Source: Treponema sp. (GTDB lineage: Bacteria > Spirochaetota > Spirochaetia > Treponematales > Treponemataceae). Taken from it: a DNA stretch of 32,288 nucleotides. A program made the position numbers and the translations under genes. Positions 16,803-25,535 of the stretch are shown one piece after another. Location: assembly GCA_024687165.1 (NCBI GenBank), contig JAILEY010000065.1, positions 1 to 32,288 on the forward strand, in the 5' to 3' direction. The notes under the pieces are model-generated. The model made no database searches. It was not told the DNA's origin and saw only the letters and a list, made by a program, of their open reading frames with translations. The stretch's first letter is position 1. Every line of letters begins with the position of its first letter.

Positions 16803-17861
16803 ATGAATTTTAATAAGAAAAAAAGAAAGATTTTAATTCCATCACTTTGTATAATCAGCATAATATATATTTTCGTTGCAACACATCCTGTAAAACCAGA
16901 GCTTTCACTTACTCCGGAATGGACTGTTGATATTTCGAACGTACAGGAATCAACTGCAAAAGATTTAATTCCCTATAGACTCGGACAGAGCATCGGATAT
17001 TTTACAAATGACGGAAAAGTAGTTTCAAACGTTACATTTCCATTTAAGGCTTCAATTTCAGAATCAAGATATACAACTTATACACCTGATAATAAAGCAG
17101 CAGAATTTTTTAATGCAGACGGATCAAAAGCAGGTGTTCTTGAAGAAGACGGATTTCCATTCTTTCAGGATAATAAAATTTATGTGATGAAGCCGGGCGG
17201 AACTTCTTTTGCAAGATTCGATTCGAACGGAAAAAAAATCTGGGACTTTGAATACTACGCACCGATTACAGCTTTCAACACAAGCAAAAATGCAACTGTA
17301 GCAGGTTATGCAGACGGAACAATAATTTCTTTTGATGAAAAAGGAAATATCGACCAGAAATTTACACCGGGTGGAAGCAGCGTCGAAGTTATTCTTGGAG
17401 CAGCAGTTTCTGATGACGGAAAAAGAATTGCATGTATCTGCGGACAGGATAAACAGCGTTTTGTAGTCGCAGAAAGAAACGGCAATCATTCAAAAATCGT
17501 TTACCACGAATACCTGCCGTCAGAACTTAAAAGACAGACTCTCGTAAAATTCAATAAAACTTCAGACGTCGTATATTTCAATTATTCAAACGGTCTTGGA
17601 ATTCTCGATCTTGCAACATCAAAATGCTACAAGCTTCCTGTATACGGAAAAATCTCACAGATTGAATTTTCTTCTTCAGGTTTGATTTTCGTTTTGAGCA
17701 AAAATCTTTCTACATACAAAGTTTCAGTTCTGGAACCACTCAAATATCCGCTTGCATCTTTTGAATTCTTTGGCAAAACGGCATTCATTCAGATTAAAGA
17801 CAAAAATCTTTTTGTAGGATGTGACAGCAAAATTTCAAAGATTTCAATTTCAAGAAAATAG
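16803..17861 (+). CDS. Membrane-anchored beta-propeller-like protein of unknown function
   Basis: 352 residues. An N-terminal basic stretch (NFNKKKRKIL) and one hydrophobic segment (about 12-27) form a signal anchor. The rest is extracytoplasmic and shows repeated short beta-strand units of the PQQ/WD type (YFTNDGKVVSN, RFDSNGKKIWDF, SFDEKGNIDQKF, VSDDGKRIACICG). The frame also has an ATG at 16794, but that one abuts the minus-10 box, so 16803 is more likely. The degenerate M23-like gene starts seven bases after the stop, so they probably act together in the envelope. No enzymatic motif is visible. Confidence 0.8.
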   Translation: MNFNKKKRKILIPSLCIISIIYIFVATHPVKPELSLTPEWTVDISNVQESTAKDLIPYRLGQSIGYFTNDGKVVSNVTFPFKASISESRYTTYTPDNKAAEFFNADGSKAGVLEEDGFPFFQDNKIYVMKPGGTSFARFDSNGKKIWDFEYYAPITAFNTSKNATVAGYADGTIISFDEKGNIDQKFTPGGSSVEVILGAAVSDDGKRIACICGQDKQRFVVAERNGNHSKIVYHEYLPSELKRQTLVKFNKTSDVVYFNYSNGLGILDLATSKCYKLPVYGKISQIEFSSSGLIFVLSKNLSTYKVSVLEPLKYPLASFEFFGKTAFIQIKDKNLFVGCDSKISKISISRK

Positions 17862-17868
17862 GTAATTT

Positions 17869-18735
17869 ATGAAACATACAGCAGCAATAATTTCAACATT
17901 GATTCTTACAGCATCTTCACTTTTTGCTTTTGAATGGCCGCAGGAAAACGTAACTTCAGAATCATTCAGCAGTTACTACGGACAGTCCCGCGGAAAAACA
18001 GTCAACTCATCTTTAATTTTTAAAGACTCTTCGGAGATACAAGCTGCAGAAGACGGAACTGTTACAATCGTTCTCTCAGATCATGATGATGACTTCGGCT
18101 GGTTTGAATCAACTTTGGGAAACACTGTAATCATCCAGCACAAAGATGCTCTTTCAATCGTCTATTCAAATCTTGATGAAGACTCAATTCCGCTTTCAAT
18201 CACAAAAGAAGCTGAAATTAAACAGAAGCAGCTTATCGGTTCAAGTGGAAACTCAGCATGGCAGGAAGGACAGAACTGTCTTGAACTTAAAGTTTTCGAT
18301 TCAAAAAGAGGCTCTTCAGTTAATCCGCGTGTACTTATGCCAAGAATCGGAAAAGAGCTTAAACTTTCAGTTGGTACAGTTGTGTTAATTGACAGTAACG
18401 GAGAAGAACACAATCTTCTTCTTGAACGCAAACTGCCTTCAGGAAAATATAAAATCTACAAAACAAGACAGCCTGTAACGGTTCCTTATAAAACTGTTAC
18501 TGCAATAAACGGAGCTTCCGTGGAAACGATTAATTTCGATATTCTGAAAGAAAAAAACGGCAAGCTTTGTGTTATAGGAAACAGAATGTATTCATTTGAA
18601 GAATTATATCCTGATGACAAAAAGCATCTTGTTTCTGAAATCATGCTGAACAAAGGACATGTAACGCTTTCAATCACCGTTGTAAATATTCTTGGTGCAG
18701 CAGAAACAATTTCATACAATCTGGATATTCAGTAA
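17869..18735 (+). CDS. Exported M23-like (LytM) protein lacking all zinc ligands
   Basis: 288 residues with a signal peptide (MKHTAAIISTLILTASSLFA). Residues about 45-160 follow the M23/LytM fold in order: an AAEDGTVTIV strand, LGNTVIIQHKDALSIVYSNL, KQKQLIGSSGNS, CLELKVFD and SSVNPRVLMP. The ligands of active enzymes are absent: the HxxxD region reads SSLIFKD, the GH of YGH/YAH reads YSN, and HLHF reads CLEL. In other bacteria such degenerate LytM proteins (EnvC, NlpD) activate amidases rather than cut peptidoglycan; that role here is inference. The C-terminal 120 residues are beta-rich and unrecognised. Confidence 0.82.
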   Translation: MKHTAAIISTLILTASSLFAFEWPQENVTSESFSSYYGQSRGKTVNSSLIFKDSSEIQAAEDGTVTIVLSDHDDDFGWFESTLGNTVIIQHKDALSIVYSNLDEDSIPLSITKEAEIKQKQLIGSSGNSAWQEGQNCLELKVFDSKRGSSVNPRVLMPRIGKELKLSVGTVVLIDSNGEEHNLLLERKLPSGKYKIYKTRQPVTVPYKTVTAINGASVETINFDILKEKNGKLCVIGNRMYSFEELYPDDKKHLVSEIMLNKGHVTLSITVVNILGAAETISYNLDIQ

Positions 18736-18750
18736 TTCAATGATTTCAAA

Positions 18751-18779
18751 TTGTAAAAAAAATTAAAAATCAATATAAT
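18751..18779 (+). promoter_or_regulatory. Sigma-70-type promoter of the glycosyltransferase gene
   Basis: TTGTAA (18751-18756) and TATAAT (18774-18779), 17 bases apart. The start point would be near 18786, giving a leader of about 30 bases that includes the GGAG before the ATG at 18816. Confidence 0.7.
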
Positions 18780-18815
18780 CTGACAATATCTAAAAAGCTA
18801 ATGGAGCGGACTTTT

Positions 18816-19991
18816 ATGTCTAAAAAATCTGTTTTTCTTTCACTGGACAACTGGTATCCATACATTACAGGTCCAAATGTAGTCGTAGAAAACTACACAA
18901 AACACATGAACGCAAACGGCAACAAATGCAGTCTTATTGTTCCTTCTTTCGGTAAAAAAACAGATGCTGAAGTAGACAGCAAAAGATCATTCCATCCATT
19001 CCGCGTAAAAAGTATTGTTCTTGGGCCACTCGGACTTTCAGGTGCAACACCAAATCATGATAAAAAACTCTGGAAGTTTCTTGATGAAGAAAAGCCTGAA
19101 CTTCTTCACAGTCATACTCCATTCATTCTTGGACGTTATTTTGCAAAATACGGAAAGAAGCATCACATTCCAACTATCATGACTGTACATACAAATTATA
19201 AAAATGATTTCATGCGCGTAACTCACAGCCGCCTTCTTACAAGATTCATGACCTGGTACTCACTTCAGAACATGAACAACACGGATTATATCTGGACTGT
19301 TTCAAATGGTGCTGCAGAACTCATCCGCGACTTTGGTTACAAGGGAGACATTACGGTAATCAGAAACGGAACTGACATGACTCCGCTTTCTGAAGACAAA
19401 GCAAAATTTTATCTTGATAAATTAAACAGCGAATACAATCTTACCGAAAAAGAAAATATTCTTCTCTTTGTCGGACGAGTTGTTACTTCAAAAAATCTTG
19501 AACTGATTTTTGACACACTGAGACTTCTCAACAAGGGCGAAAAAAAGTTTACAATGCTGATTGTTGGAAAAGGCGAAATGCTCAAGCCTTACAAGAAAAG
19601 CACTGCAGACCTTGGAGAAAATATAATCTTCACCGGAGAAATTACAGACAGAGATTATCTTAAAGCATTCTACATGCGCTCAGATCTTTTTGTATTCCCG
19701 TCTTCATACGACACAGCATCTCTTGTTCCAATTGAAGCTGCAACATTCTCTTTACCGACAATCCTTATAAAAGGCTGTCCTACAAGCGAAACCGTTCAGG
19801 ATGATTTCAGCGGATTCTGTGAAGAACCTGTTGCTGAAAAATGGGCTGAAAGAATTAACAGCATTTTTGCAGACAAAGAAAAACTTAAGACAGTAAGTGA
19901 AAATGCAAAGAAATATGTTTACAGAAGCTGGGCTGATGTTGTCCGCGAAGTTGAAGAACATTACGACGCAATTCTCAATAAAAGCAAATAA
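18816..19991 (+). CDS. GT4-family glycosyltransferase (glycolipid glycosyltransferase-like)
   Basis: 391 residues. GGAG eight bases before the ATG at 18816 selects it over the in-frame ATG at 18801. The two-lobed GT-B layout is clear: SLDNWYPYITGPNVVVENYTKHM in the N-lobe, HSHTPFILGR, VHTNYKNDF, VSNGAAELIRDFG and VIRNGTDM at the hinge, LLFVGRVVTSKNL starting the C-lobe, and SSYDTASLVPIEA at the donor site, where Asp stands at the first acidic position of the usual EX7E motif. It resembles diacylglycerol glucosyltransferases of low-GC bacteria, so a glycolipid product is plausible but not shown. The HAD gene follows two bases after the stop. Confidence 0.88.
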   Translation: MSKKSVFLSLDNWYPYITGPNVVVENYTKHMNANGNKCSLIVPSFGKKTDAEVDSKRSFHPFRVKSIVLGPLGLSGATPNHDKKLWKFLDEEKPELLHSHTPFILGRYFAKYGKKHHIPTIMTVHTNYKNDFMRVTHSRLLTRFMTWYSLQNMNNTDYIWTVSNGAAELIRDFGYKGDITVIRNGTDMTPLSEDKAKFYLDKLNSEYNLTEKENILLFVGRVVTSKNLELIFDTLRLLNKGEKKFTMLIVGKGEMLKPYKKSTADLGENIIFTGEITDRDYLKAFYMRSDLFVFPSSYDTASLVPIEAATFSLPTILIKGCPTSETVQDDFSGFCEEPVAEKWAERINSIFADKEKLKTVSENAKKYVYRSWADVVREVEEHYDAILNKSK

Positions 19992-19993
19992 AA

Positions 19994-20650
19994 ATGAAAT
20001 TGTTTAACCTGTCAGGGGAAAGCATACGTAAAAAGAAAACTCTAATTTTTGACATTGACGGAACCTTATATACAAGCGATGAATATGTCCGTGAACAGGT
20101 TGATGTTCAGATAAGGCACTGGGCCGATTTAACCGGAATGACTCATGAAGAAGCAAGAAAAAAAATTGCAGACTACAGAGCTGACTATGAAATTAAAACA
20201 GGAAAAAAAATCAGTCTTGGAAACACATTTACTGCATTCGGCATAGACATCGACACAAGCATCAAATGGCGTAACACTTTAATGAACCCGGAAAAATATC
20301 TTAAAGCAAATCCAGAGTTAAAACAGACTCTTGAAAAATCTGCATCAAAATTCAAAATGATCTGCGTAACAAACAATCCGGTTGATGCAGCAAAAAAAAC
20401 ACTCTCTGTAATTGGAATTGAAAAAATACTTACACAGATAGTCGGACTTGATTCCTGCAAAAAATCAAAACCTTCAAAAGAGATGCTTTTGATGGCCCTT
20501 GAAAAAACAAATTCAAAACCAGAAGAATGCATCTCAATCGGCGACAGATACGATATAGACATTTCACTTCCACTTGAAATGAAAATGAGCGGTGTACTCG
20601 TAAACGGCGCCGAAGAAGTAGTTGACTTTCTCAATTCCTTAAATCAATAA
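19994..20650 (+). CDS. HAD-superfamily phosphatase
   Basis: 218 residues, cytoplasmic. HAD motif I is LIFDIDGTLYTSDE (DxDGT, near residue 18), motif II is CVTNNP (about 121-126), motif III Lys lies in CKKSKPSKEM, and motif IV is SIGDRYDIDISLP. A helical cap lies between motifs I and II, as in phosphoglycolate- or pyrophosphatase-like members. It is almost fused to the glycosyltransferase gene upstream (two bases between), suggesting it removes a phosphate in the same pathway; the substrate is unknown. It is convergent with the VIT/VWA gene with seven bases between stops. Confidence 0.88.
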   Translation: MKLFNLSGESIRKKKTLIFDIDGTLYTSDEYVREQVDVQIRHWADLTGMTHEEARKKIADYRADYEIKTGKKISLGNTFTAFGIDIDTSIKWRNTLMNPEKYLKANPELKQTLEKSASKFKMICVTNNPVDAAKKTLSVIGIEKILTQIVGLDSCKKSKPSKEMLLMALEKTNSKPEECISIGDRYDIDISLPLEMKMSGVLVNGAEEVVDFLNSLNQ

Positions 20651-20657
20651 AGCAAAA

Positions 20658-23348
20658 CTAATTAAACTCAATTTCACCAATAAAGAATGTCTGCTTTACA
20701 TCATCAAGCTGAAGTGTAAGAACTTCACGTTTCTGATTTTCACGACCGAAGTTTGTGTATACTTCTGCCTGCACCACAACCGGCTGCAAAATTTTCTGCT
20801 GATGATTTCCAAAATAATTTGCTTCAATTTTATATTTTCCTTTTGGAGCAGATTTAATCATAAACTCTTCAGGACCATACCCCTGAGTAAAATCACGGGA
20901 CATTCTGCCGCCTGCAAAAGTAAGCTTATGTCCATAAAAACATTTTTCTCCATCAGGATCTGTTACCCAAAGATCGATATCACAATCATCAGTATTCCAT
21001 GTAAGAACGATTCGAACATCAACATCAAAATTCTGCATCAGCTTTTTATCAATTTTTGAAAGATCAAGTTTTTTATTCTTTGAAGCTTCAATAATTGCAT
21101 TCATGTCATTCAAAGCAATCTGCTGAATTTCACGATAACGGCCATCCCAATCTTTTAAAGCAATATGATAAAGAGCATCTATTGCTTTCTGAGTTTCTCC
21201 ACATAAATTACATGCAAGCGCATAATCGCGGAAAAACTGCGGTACATCACTTCTGATTTTTGTAAGCTTTTCAAAAACTGATGATGCAAGAGAATATTCT
21301 TTTCTTTCAATGAGCTTATTTCCCAAAGCACGAAGCACGTCAGTGTTTTCAAGATTCAATTCCACAAGATTAGAAAGTATGCGTATTGATTCTTTTTCAA
21401 ATCCCTCTTCTGCAAAATAATCACTCACTTCCATGTAAAACGCCGGAGATTTTTCATAAGCTTTTTTAAGCTCAAGATATTTTTCATACATTTTTTCAGA
21501 AGGAGTTTTCTTGAGAATAGAAATATAATCTGCATTGCTGTTCCATGACTGAAGTGAAATTGTAGATTGAGATTGAGTTTGAGGGATAGAAGATTTTTCT
21601 TTAGAAGCAAGAGATTGATTTAAAGCATAGTTTCTATGTAATTGACGGCCTTCAATTGTGACAGTATCAGCTGCACTTTCAGTTTCAAAAAGCATATCAG
21701 CCTCACCTTCTGCAGATAATGAAGTACCATAAAGCGTATCCATTACGATTTGAGGTTCAGTTTCATCTTTTTTTATAAACTCTCCGCTTTTTTTATTCCA
21801 CCATTTTTTTACCTGATCAAAATTTTCATAAACATAAGCTGGAATTCCTTCAGAGGATTTTTTGCTGATATTATTGCGGCTTATATATTTTTCATATTCA
21901 TCTTTTAATTCAGCTGGAGGAACGATTCCATAGCGGACATAATCAGAAATATTTTCAAGAACAATCAAAGAAGTTTCTTTTGTAACTATTGTAAACTTTT
22001 TTGCAAGCTCAAGTATTTCATTTTTATTTAACTCATAATCTGCTTCAAGAGAATCGATTTTTTTCATTGCCCACAGACGAGAGATTTTTTCTGATTCCTG
22101 TGAATCAACTGCTGAAACTGTTTTCTCAATTACTTTTTCAACTTTACCGTTTCTGCCTAATGAAATTTTTAACTTGCCTTTTTTCTTTTTGAGAATTCCG
22201 GAAACTGAAAATCCTTTTTCTACAATTTCATTCTGCATCGGAAAAATATCAGAAAAATCTTTTGAATTAAACTCAACACTGATAATTCTTAAAGGTTCAA
22301 TACAAAGCTTTTCAAGTGCAGATGAAACATCACATTCTTCAAGATTTATAAACACACCTTTGTTCTGATATGCAATTTTTTTCAGTTTGGAGTAATTTGC
22401 TGATTTTGAAGAATTAACTGTAAAAACAGGGATTTTAATTCCGTCAAAAAATTTATTTTTATCAGCCTCATTCCAGTTTTCAATTCCATCAGTAAAAAGA
22501 ATAATTTCATCAGAATTAATTTTACCAGTATTAAAACTATAACTTGTGGCACCGTCGAAATTCTGACTGCTGATAAAATTCTCAAGATCTGATTTTAATG
22601 AATCAGAAAATTTAAATTTCTTTGATTCATGAACAGAATTGCTGAAAGTTATAAAATCAATTTCAGGTTCACCGCCAATTTTCTTTGCATACAAATCAAT
22701 CAATTCTATTTCTTTTTTTACATCACGATTTTTAGCAGAAGATGAAACATCAAACAAGACCGTAATTTTCTTCGGGAGATTTCTTGTGCAGACAATATTC
22801 TTTAAATCAACATTTTCATAAAAATAAAAATAAGTATCTTTACCAATTGTCTGTGTAAAAATTTTTGAAGAAACATTTACATCAGCAATTTCTTTTTCTA
22901 CAGTCACCTTAAGATGCCTTACACCATTTGCAGGAATAGGATAAACTCTTGTCTTAAAATTATTTCCTTCTGTCATTTCAACAAGTCCAGGATCCACTCC
23001 CCTGCGGACAATATCTTCAAACATCAAACTGCCTTTTTCTTTTTCTACAGAAACTGCATCACGCATTTTTCCGTTTATATCTAATGCAAAACCAGAAACA
23101 CATTCTCCATCCTTAAGAGGAAATTCAAATTCTCCTTCAAGGATTCTGTCTGTTCTGTTTTCAATCATGTATTCAATTATTTCTGCAGAATAATTTCCTA
23201 TTATTTCTGATGAGCGTTCAATCTCATAAACACGCACTGCATTTTTTTCAAGAGTCTTTACGCTGACAGCACGCTCAATTTTTTCAACCTGCGCAAAAAC
23301 TACAGTACAGGCTAAAAATGTAAAAATAAATGCAATTTTCTTTTTCAT
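20658..23348 (-). CDS. Exported VIT / VWA / TPR / DUF2135 protein
   Basis: 896 residues. A signal peptide (MKKKIAFIFTFLACTVVFA) precedes a VIT domain (about 25-155; EGEFEFPLKDGECVSGFAL, RVYPIPANGVRHL). Next is a VWA domain (about 193-350) with an intact MIDAS: D200-x-S202-x-S204, T268 and D287. A Ser/Gln-rich linker then leads to helical TPR-like repeats (about 610-745) and a C-terminal DUF2135 (YfaP-like) domain from about 775 (VRIVLTWNTDDCDIDLWVTD). The VIT+VWA pairing recalls inter-alpha-trypsin inhibitor heavy chains and bacterial envelope proteins; metal-dependent protein binding is the likely activity. GGAG five bases before the ATG fixes the start. Confidence 0.9.
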   Translation of the reverse strand: MKKKIAFIFTFLACTVVFAQVEKIERAVSVKTLEKNAVRVYEIERSSEIIGNYSAEIIEYMIENRTDRILEGEFEFPLKDGECVSGFALDINGKMRDAVSVEKEKGSLMFEDIVRRGVDPGLVEMTEGNNFKTRVYPIPANGVRHLKVTVEKEIADVNVSSKIFTQTIGKDTYFYFYENVDLKNIVCTRNLPKKITVLFDVSSSAKNRDVKKEIELIDLYAKKIGGEPEIDFITFSNSVHESKKFKFSDSLKSDLENFISSQNFDGATSYSFNTGKINSDEIILFTDGIENWNEADKNKFFDGIKIPVFTVNSSKSANYSKLKKIAYQNKGVFINLEECDVSSALEKLCIEPLRIISVEFNSKDFSDIFPMQNEIVEKGFSVSGILKKKKGKLKISLGRNGKVEKVIEKTVSAVDSQESEKISRLWAMKKIDSLEADYELNKNEILELAKKFTIVTKETSLIVLENISDYVRYGIVPPAELKDEYEKYISRNNISKKSSEGIPAYVYENFDQVKKWWNKKSGEFIKKDETEPQIVMDTLYGTSLSAEGEADMLFETESAADTVTIEGRQLHRNYALNQSLASKEKSSIPQTQSQSTISLQSWNSNADYISILKKTPSEKMYEKYLELKKAYEKSPAFYMEVSDYFAEEGFEKESIRILSNLVELNLENTDVLRALGNKLIERKEYSLASSVFEKLTKIRSDVPQFFRDYALACNLCGETQKAIDALYHIALKDWDGRYREIQQIALNDMNAIIEASKNKKLDLSKIDKKLMQNFDVDVRIVLTWNTDDCDIDLWVTDPDGEKCFYGHKLTFAGGRMSRDFTQGYGPEEFMIKSAPKGKYKIEANYFGNHQQKILQPVVVQAEVYTNFGRENQKREVLTLQLDDVKQTFFIGEIEFN

Positions 23349-23382
23349 AAAATCTCCAATTTTTACAAAATATAAAATTATA

Positions 23383-23533
23383 AAAATTGGCTCCCAGTCG
23401 TTTTGTGTGTAACGAAAACGATGCTACCGCATCTATATGCTGTTTGTTGTAAAGTAACTATTTACTTTGTCGCTTCGCGACATCAATAAACAGAATATTT
23501 TCGTTCCACTCAATACTCCTTCGCGCCAATTTT
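23383..23533. repeat. 151-bp nested palindromic element (MITE-like or structured RNA)
   Basis: Terminal inverted repeats AAAATTGGC (23383-23391) and GCCAATTTT (23525-23533). Inside, AACGAAAA (23411-23418) pairs with TTTTCGTT (23498-23505). Within that are a hairpin GATGC/GCATC (23420-23433) and an arm formed by 23440-23449 with 23484-23493 (one mismatch), which encloses two perfect hairpins, AAAGTAA/TTACTTT (23451-23468) and GTCGC/GCGAC (23469-23481). An alternative hairpin TCGTTTT/AAAACGA (23398-23421) overlaps. It encodes nothing. It could be a mobile palindromic repeat or a transcribed folded RNA; it abuts a TATAAT-like box of the VIT/VWA gene (23377-23382, minus). Confidence 0.7.
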
Positions 23534-23601
23534 ATTATATCTGCAAAAATTTAAAATTAAGACCATATAAACTTTCTACAAATAACAAAATTAATCTTCT
23601 T

Positions 23602-23631
23602 TTGTTACAGTTTTAATTCATATTGTATATT
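23602..23631 (+). promoter_or_regulatory. Probable promoter of the thiamine operon
   Basis: TTGTTA (23602-23607) and TATATT (23626-23631) are 18 bases apart, placing the start point about 25 bases before the TPP aptamer. An alternative minus-35, TTACAG at 23605, would have 15-base spacing. Confidence 0.45.
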
Positions 23632-23660
23632 TTTACTTTTTTTTCTAAAATACGCATCAA

Positions 23661-23745
23661 CATGGGGAGCTGGATAAATCCGGCTGAGAGTAGACTGTCA
23701 GTCTTGACCCTTTGAACCTGTCCGGATAATACCGGCGTAGGGAGA
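23661..23745 (+). promoter_or_regulatory. TPP (THI-element) riboswitch controlling the thiamine operon
   Basis: The conserved blocks are all present in order: GGGGAGC, GCTGG/CCGGC (P2), GGCTGAGA (23682-23689), a P3 hairpin AGACT/AGTCT (23692-23704), GACCCTTTGAACCTG (23706-23720), GGATAATACCGGCG (P4/P5) and TAGGGA. The last block continues as AGGGAG, which is the only Shine-Dalgarno for thiM, seven bases before its ATG. There is no separate terminator or expression platform, so binding of TPP would hide the ribosome-binding site directly. Confidence 0.96.
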
Positions 23746-23750
23746 ATTAT

Positions 23751-24575
23751 ATGAAACAAACACTTCTTGCAGAAATAAATTCTGCACTCGAAATGGTGCG
23801 CAAAAATAATCCGCTTGCACCATCAATCACAAACACAGTTACAATCAATTTTGTTGCAAACGCACAGCTTGCATGCGGTGGATCTGCAGCCATGGTTTAT
23901 CTTGCAGATGAAGGCGAGATGATGGCAAAAATCAGCAAATCAATGTACATCAACATGGGAACACAATTTACCTGTTATCCTGAAACATTGCCACGCACAG
24001 CAAAAGCATGTTTAGAAAACGGGAACAACTGGGTGCTTGATCCTGTAGGAATTGGCATTGGTGAGCAGAGAGAAAATATTCTCAAACAATTTAAGAATTA
24101 CAAGCCAAAAATTGTCCGTGCAAATGCAAGTGAAGTTATCGCGCTGGCTTCTCTTTGGGAACTGACAGAAAAATCAGAAAATAAAGTTCGTGGCGTAGAC
24201 AGTACAGATGAAGTTATTTCTGCAAAAAATGCTGCAGAAGCAATTGCAAAATTTACAGGTGGTGCTGTTGCAGTCAGCGGAAAAACAGACCTTGTTACTG
24301 ACGGCACAACTTCAGTTTTATGTCACGGAGGTTCTGAATATCTTCCGATGATTACAGGGGCTGGCTGTTCACTCGGTGGAGTCTGTGCTGTTTATGCAAA
24401 CGTTACAAATCCATTTTATGCAGCCCTCACAGCAACTGTTCTTTACAATGAAGCCTCTATGAATGCTGAAAAAATCTCAAAAGGTCCGGGGACATTTCAA
24501 TCAAATTTTCTTGATCAAATTTATTCTGTTTCAAAGAACGGCATAAAAGATTCAAACATCGAGATCATAAAATAA
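23751..24575 (+). CDS. thiM: Hydroxyethylthiazole kinase
   Basis: Phosphorylates 4-methyl-5-(2-hydroxyethyl)thiazole with ATP, the salvage route to the thiazole half of thiamine. The 274-residue protein shows the family landmarks PSITNTVTINFVANAQLACGG, GTQFTCYPETL in the position of the usual INIGT segment, NNWVLDPVGIG, RANASEVIAL, AVAVSGKTDLVTDG and MITGAGCSLGG (the catalytic anion-hole Cys-containing GxGC motif). Length is normal. It is the first gene behind the TPP riboswitch, so its translation should fall when TPP is plentiful. Confidence 0.95.
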   Translation: MKQTLLAEINSALEMVRKNNPLAPSITNTVTINFVANAQLACGGSAAMVYLADEGEMMAKISKSMYINMGTQFTCYPETLPRTAKACLENGNNWVLDPVGIGIGEQRENILKQFKNYKPKIVRANASEVIALASLWELTEKSENKVRGVDSTDEVISAKNAAEAIAKFTGGAVAVSGKTDLVTDGTTSVLCHGGSEYLPMITGAGCSLGGVCAVYANVTNPFYAALTATVLYNEASMNAEKISKGPGTFQSNFLDQIYSVSKNGIKDSNIEIIK

Positions 24576-24596
24576 TACTGAAGCTGGAGAAAAAAA

Positions 24597-24905
24597 ATGA
24601 ATACATTGATTGCAGTTGCAATTGCACCTTTTGGAGTTGGAGACGAACTGAGTGAATATGTTGCTCAAGCTTGTAAAGTAATTGCTCAGTCAGGATTAAA
24701 ATACAAAACCTGTTCCATGTTCACAGAAATTGAAGGTGGATGGGATGATGTAATGAAATGCGTAAAAGACGCAACAATGGTCCTTGCAGAAAAAGGAATC
24801 CGAACTGAAGTAATTTTAAAAGCTGATATTCGTCCCGGATTTACAAATACAATGGAAGGAAAACTTGACCGTCTTAATGAACAGCTTAATGCATCGGAGA
24901 AATAA
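24597..24905 (+). CDS. Thiamine-binding protein, MTH1187/YkoF-like family
   Basis: 102 residues, cytoplasmic. MNTLIAVAIAPFGVGDELSEYV, then GLKYKTCSMFTEIEGGWDDVM, then TEVILKADIRPGFTNTMEGK match the small ferredoxin-like MTH1187 family, whose members bind thiamine or its pyrimidine. GGAG eight bases upstream gives the start. The thiE ATG follows immediately after the stop codon. It may buffer or deliver thiamine or HMP; there is no transporter gene beside it, so the role is inferred from family and operon. Confidence 0.88.
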   Translation: MNTLIAVAIAPFGVGDELSEYVAQACKVIAQSGLKYKTCSMFTEIEGGWDDVMKCVKDATMVLAEKGIRTEVILKADIRPGFTNTMEGKLDRLNEQLNASEK

Positions 24906-25535
24906 ATGAAAAAAGAAGATTTACTTTTATATGCAATCACAGACAGATACTGGCTTAATGGACGAAATCTTGCTGATGATGTTGAACTTACACTCAAAGG
25001 CGGAACAACAATTCTTCAGCTTAGAGAAAAAAATCTTGATGAAGAATCTTTCTATAAAGAAGCTGTTGAAATAAAAGCATTGTGCAGAAAATACAATGTA
25101 CCTTTTATCATCAACGACAATGTTGAACTTGCAAAAAAAATCGATGCAGATGGAGTTCATGTCGGGCAGAATGATATGCAGGCTCAGGATGTAAGAGCGA
25201 TTATCGGGCCGAATAAAATTCTTGGAGTTTCAACACAGACTGTAGAAGAAGCAATTCTTGCTGAAAAAATGGGAGCAGATTATCTTGGAGTCGGTGCAGT
25301 TTTCCCTACAGGTTCAAAAGATGACTGCTGGGTTCTTGATCACAATCTTTGCCGTGACATTTGCAATGCAGTAAAAATTCCGGTTGTTGCAATCGGGGGA
25401 ATTACAAAAGATAACGTTACGCAGCTAAAAGGGCTTGGATTTTCAGGCATCAGCGTTATCAGCGCAATTTTTGCACAAAAAGATATTTTTCAATCAAGCA
25501 AAGATCTTCTTGAAAAAGCGAGGTGCATTATCTGA
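24906..25535 (+). CDS. thiE: Thiamine-phosphate synthase
   Basis: Joins HMP-pyrophosphate and thiazole-phosphate to thiamine monophosphate. The 209-residue TIM-barrel protein has YAITDRYWL at the N-terminus, LTLKGGTTILQLREKN, FIINDNVELA, DGVHVGQNDM, LGVSTQTVEEA, ADYLGVGAVFPTGSKD and PVVAIGGITKDN, all standard ThiE landmarks. Its own GGAG lies at the end of the preceding gene. The stop overlaps the ATG of the HAD gene by one base. Confidence 0.96.
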   Translation: MKKEDLLLYAITDRYWLNGRNLADDVELTLKGGTTILQLREKNLDEESFYKEAVEIKALCRKYNVPFIINDNVELAKKIDADGVHVGQNDMQAQDVRAIIGPNKILGVSTQTVEEAILAEKMGADYLGVGAVFPTGSKDDCWVLDHNLCRDICNAVKIPVVAIGGITKDNVTQLKGLGFSGISVISAIFAQKDIFQSSKDLLEKARCII

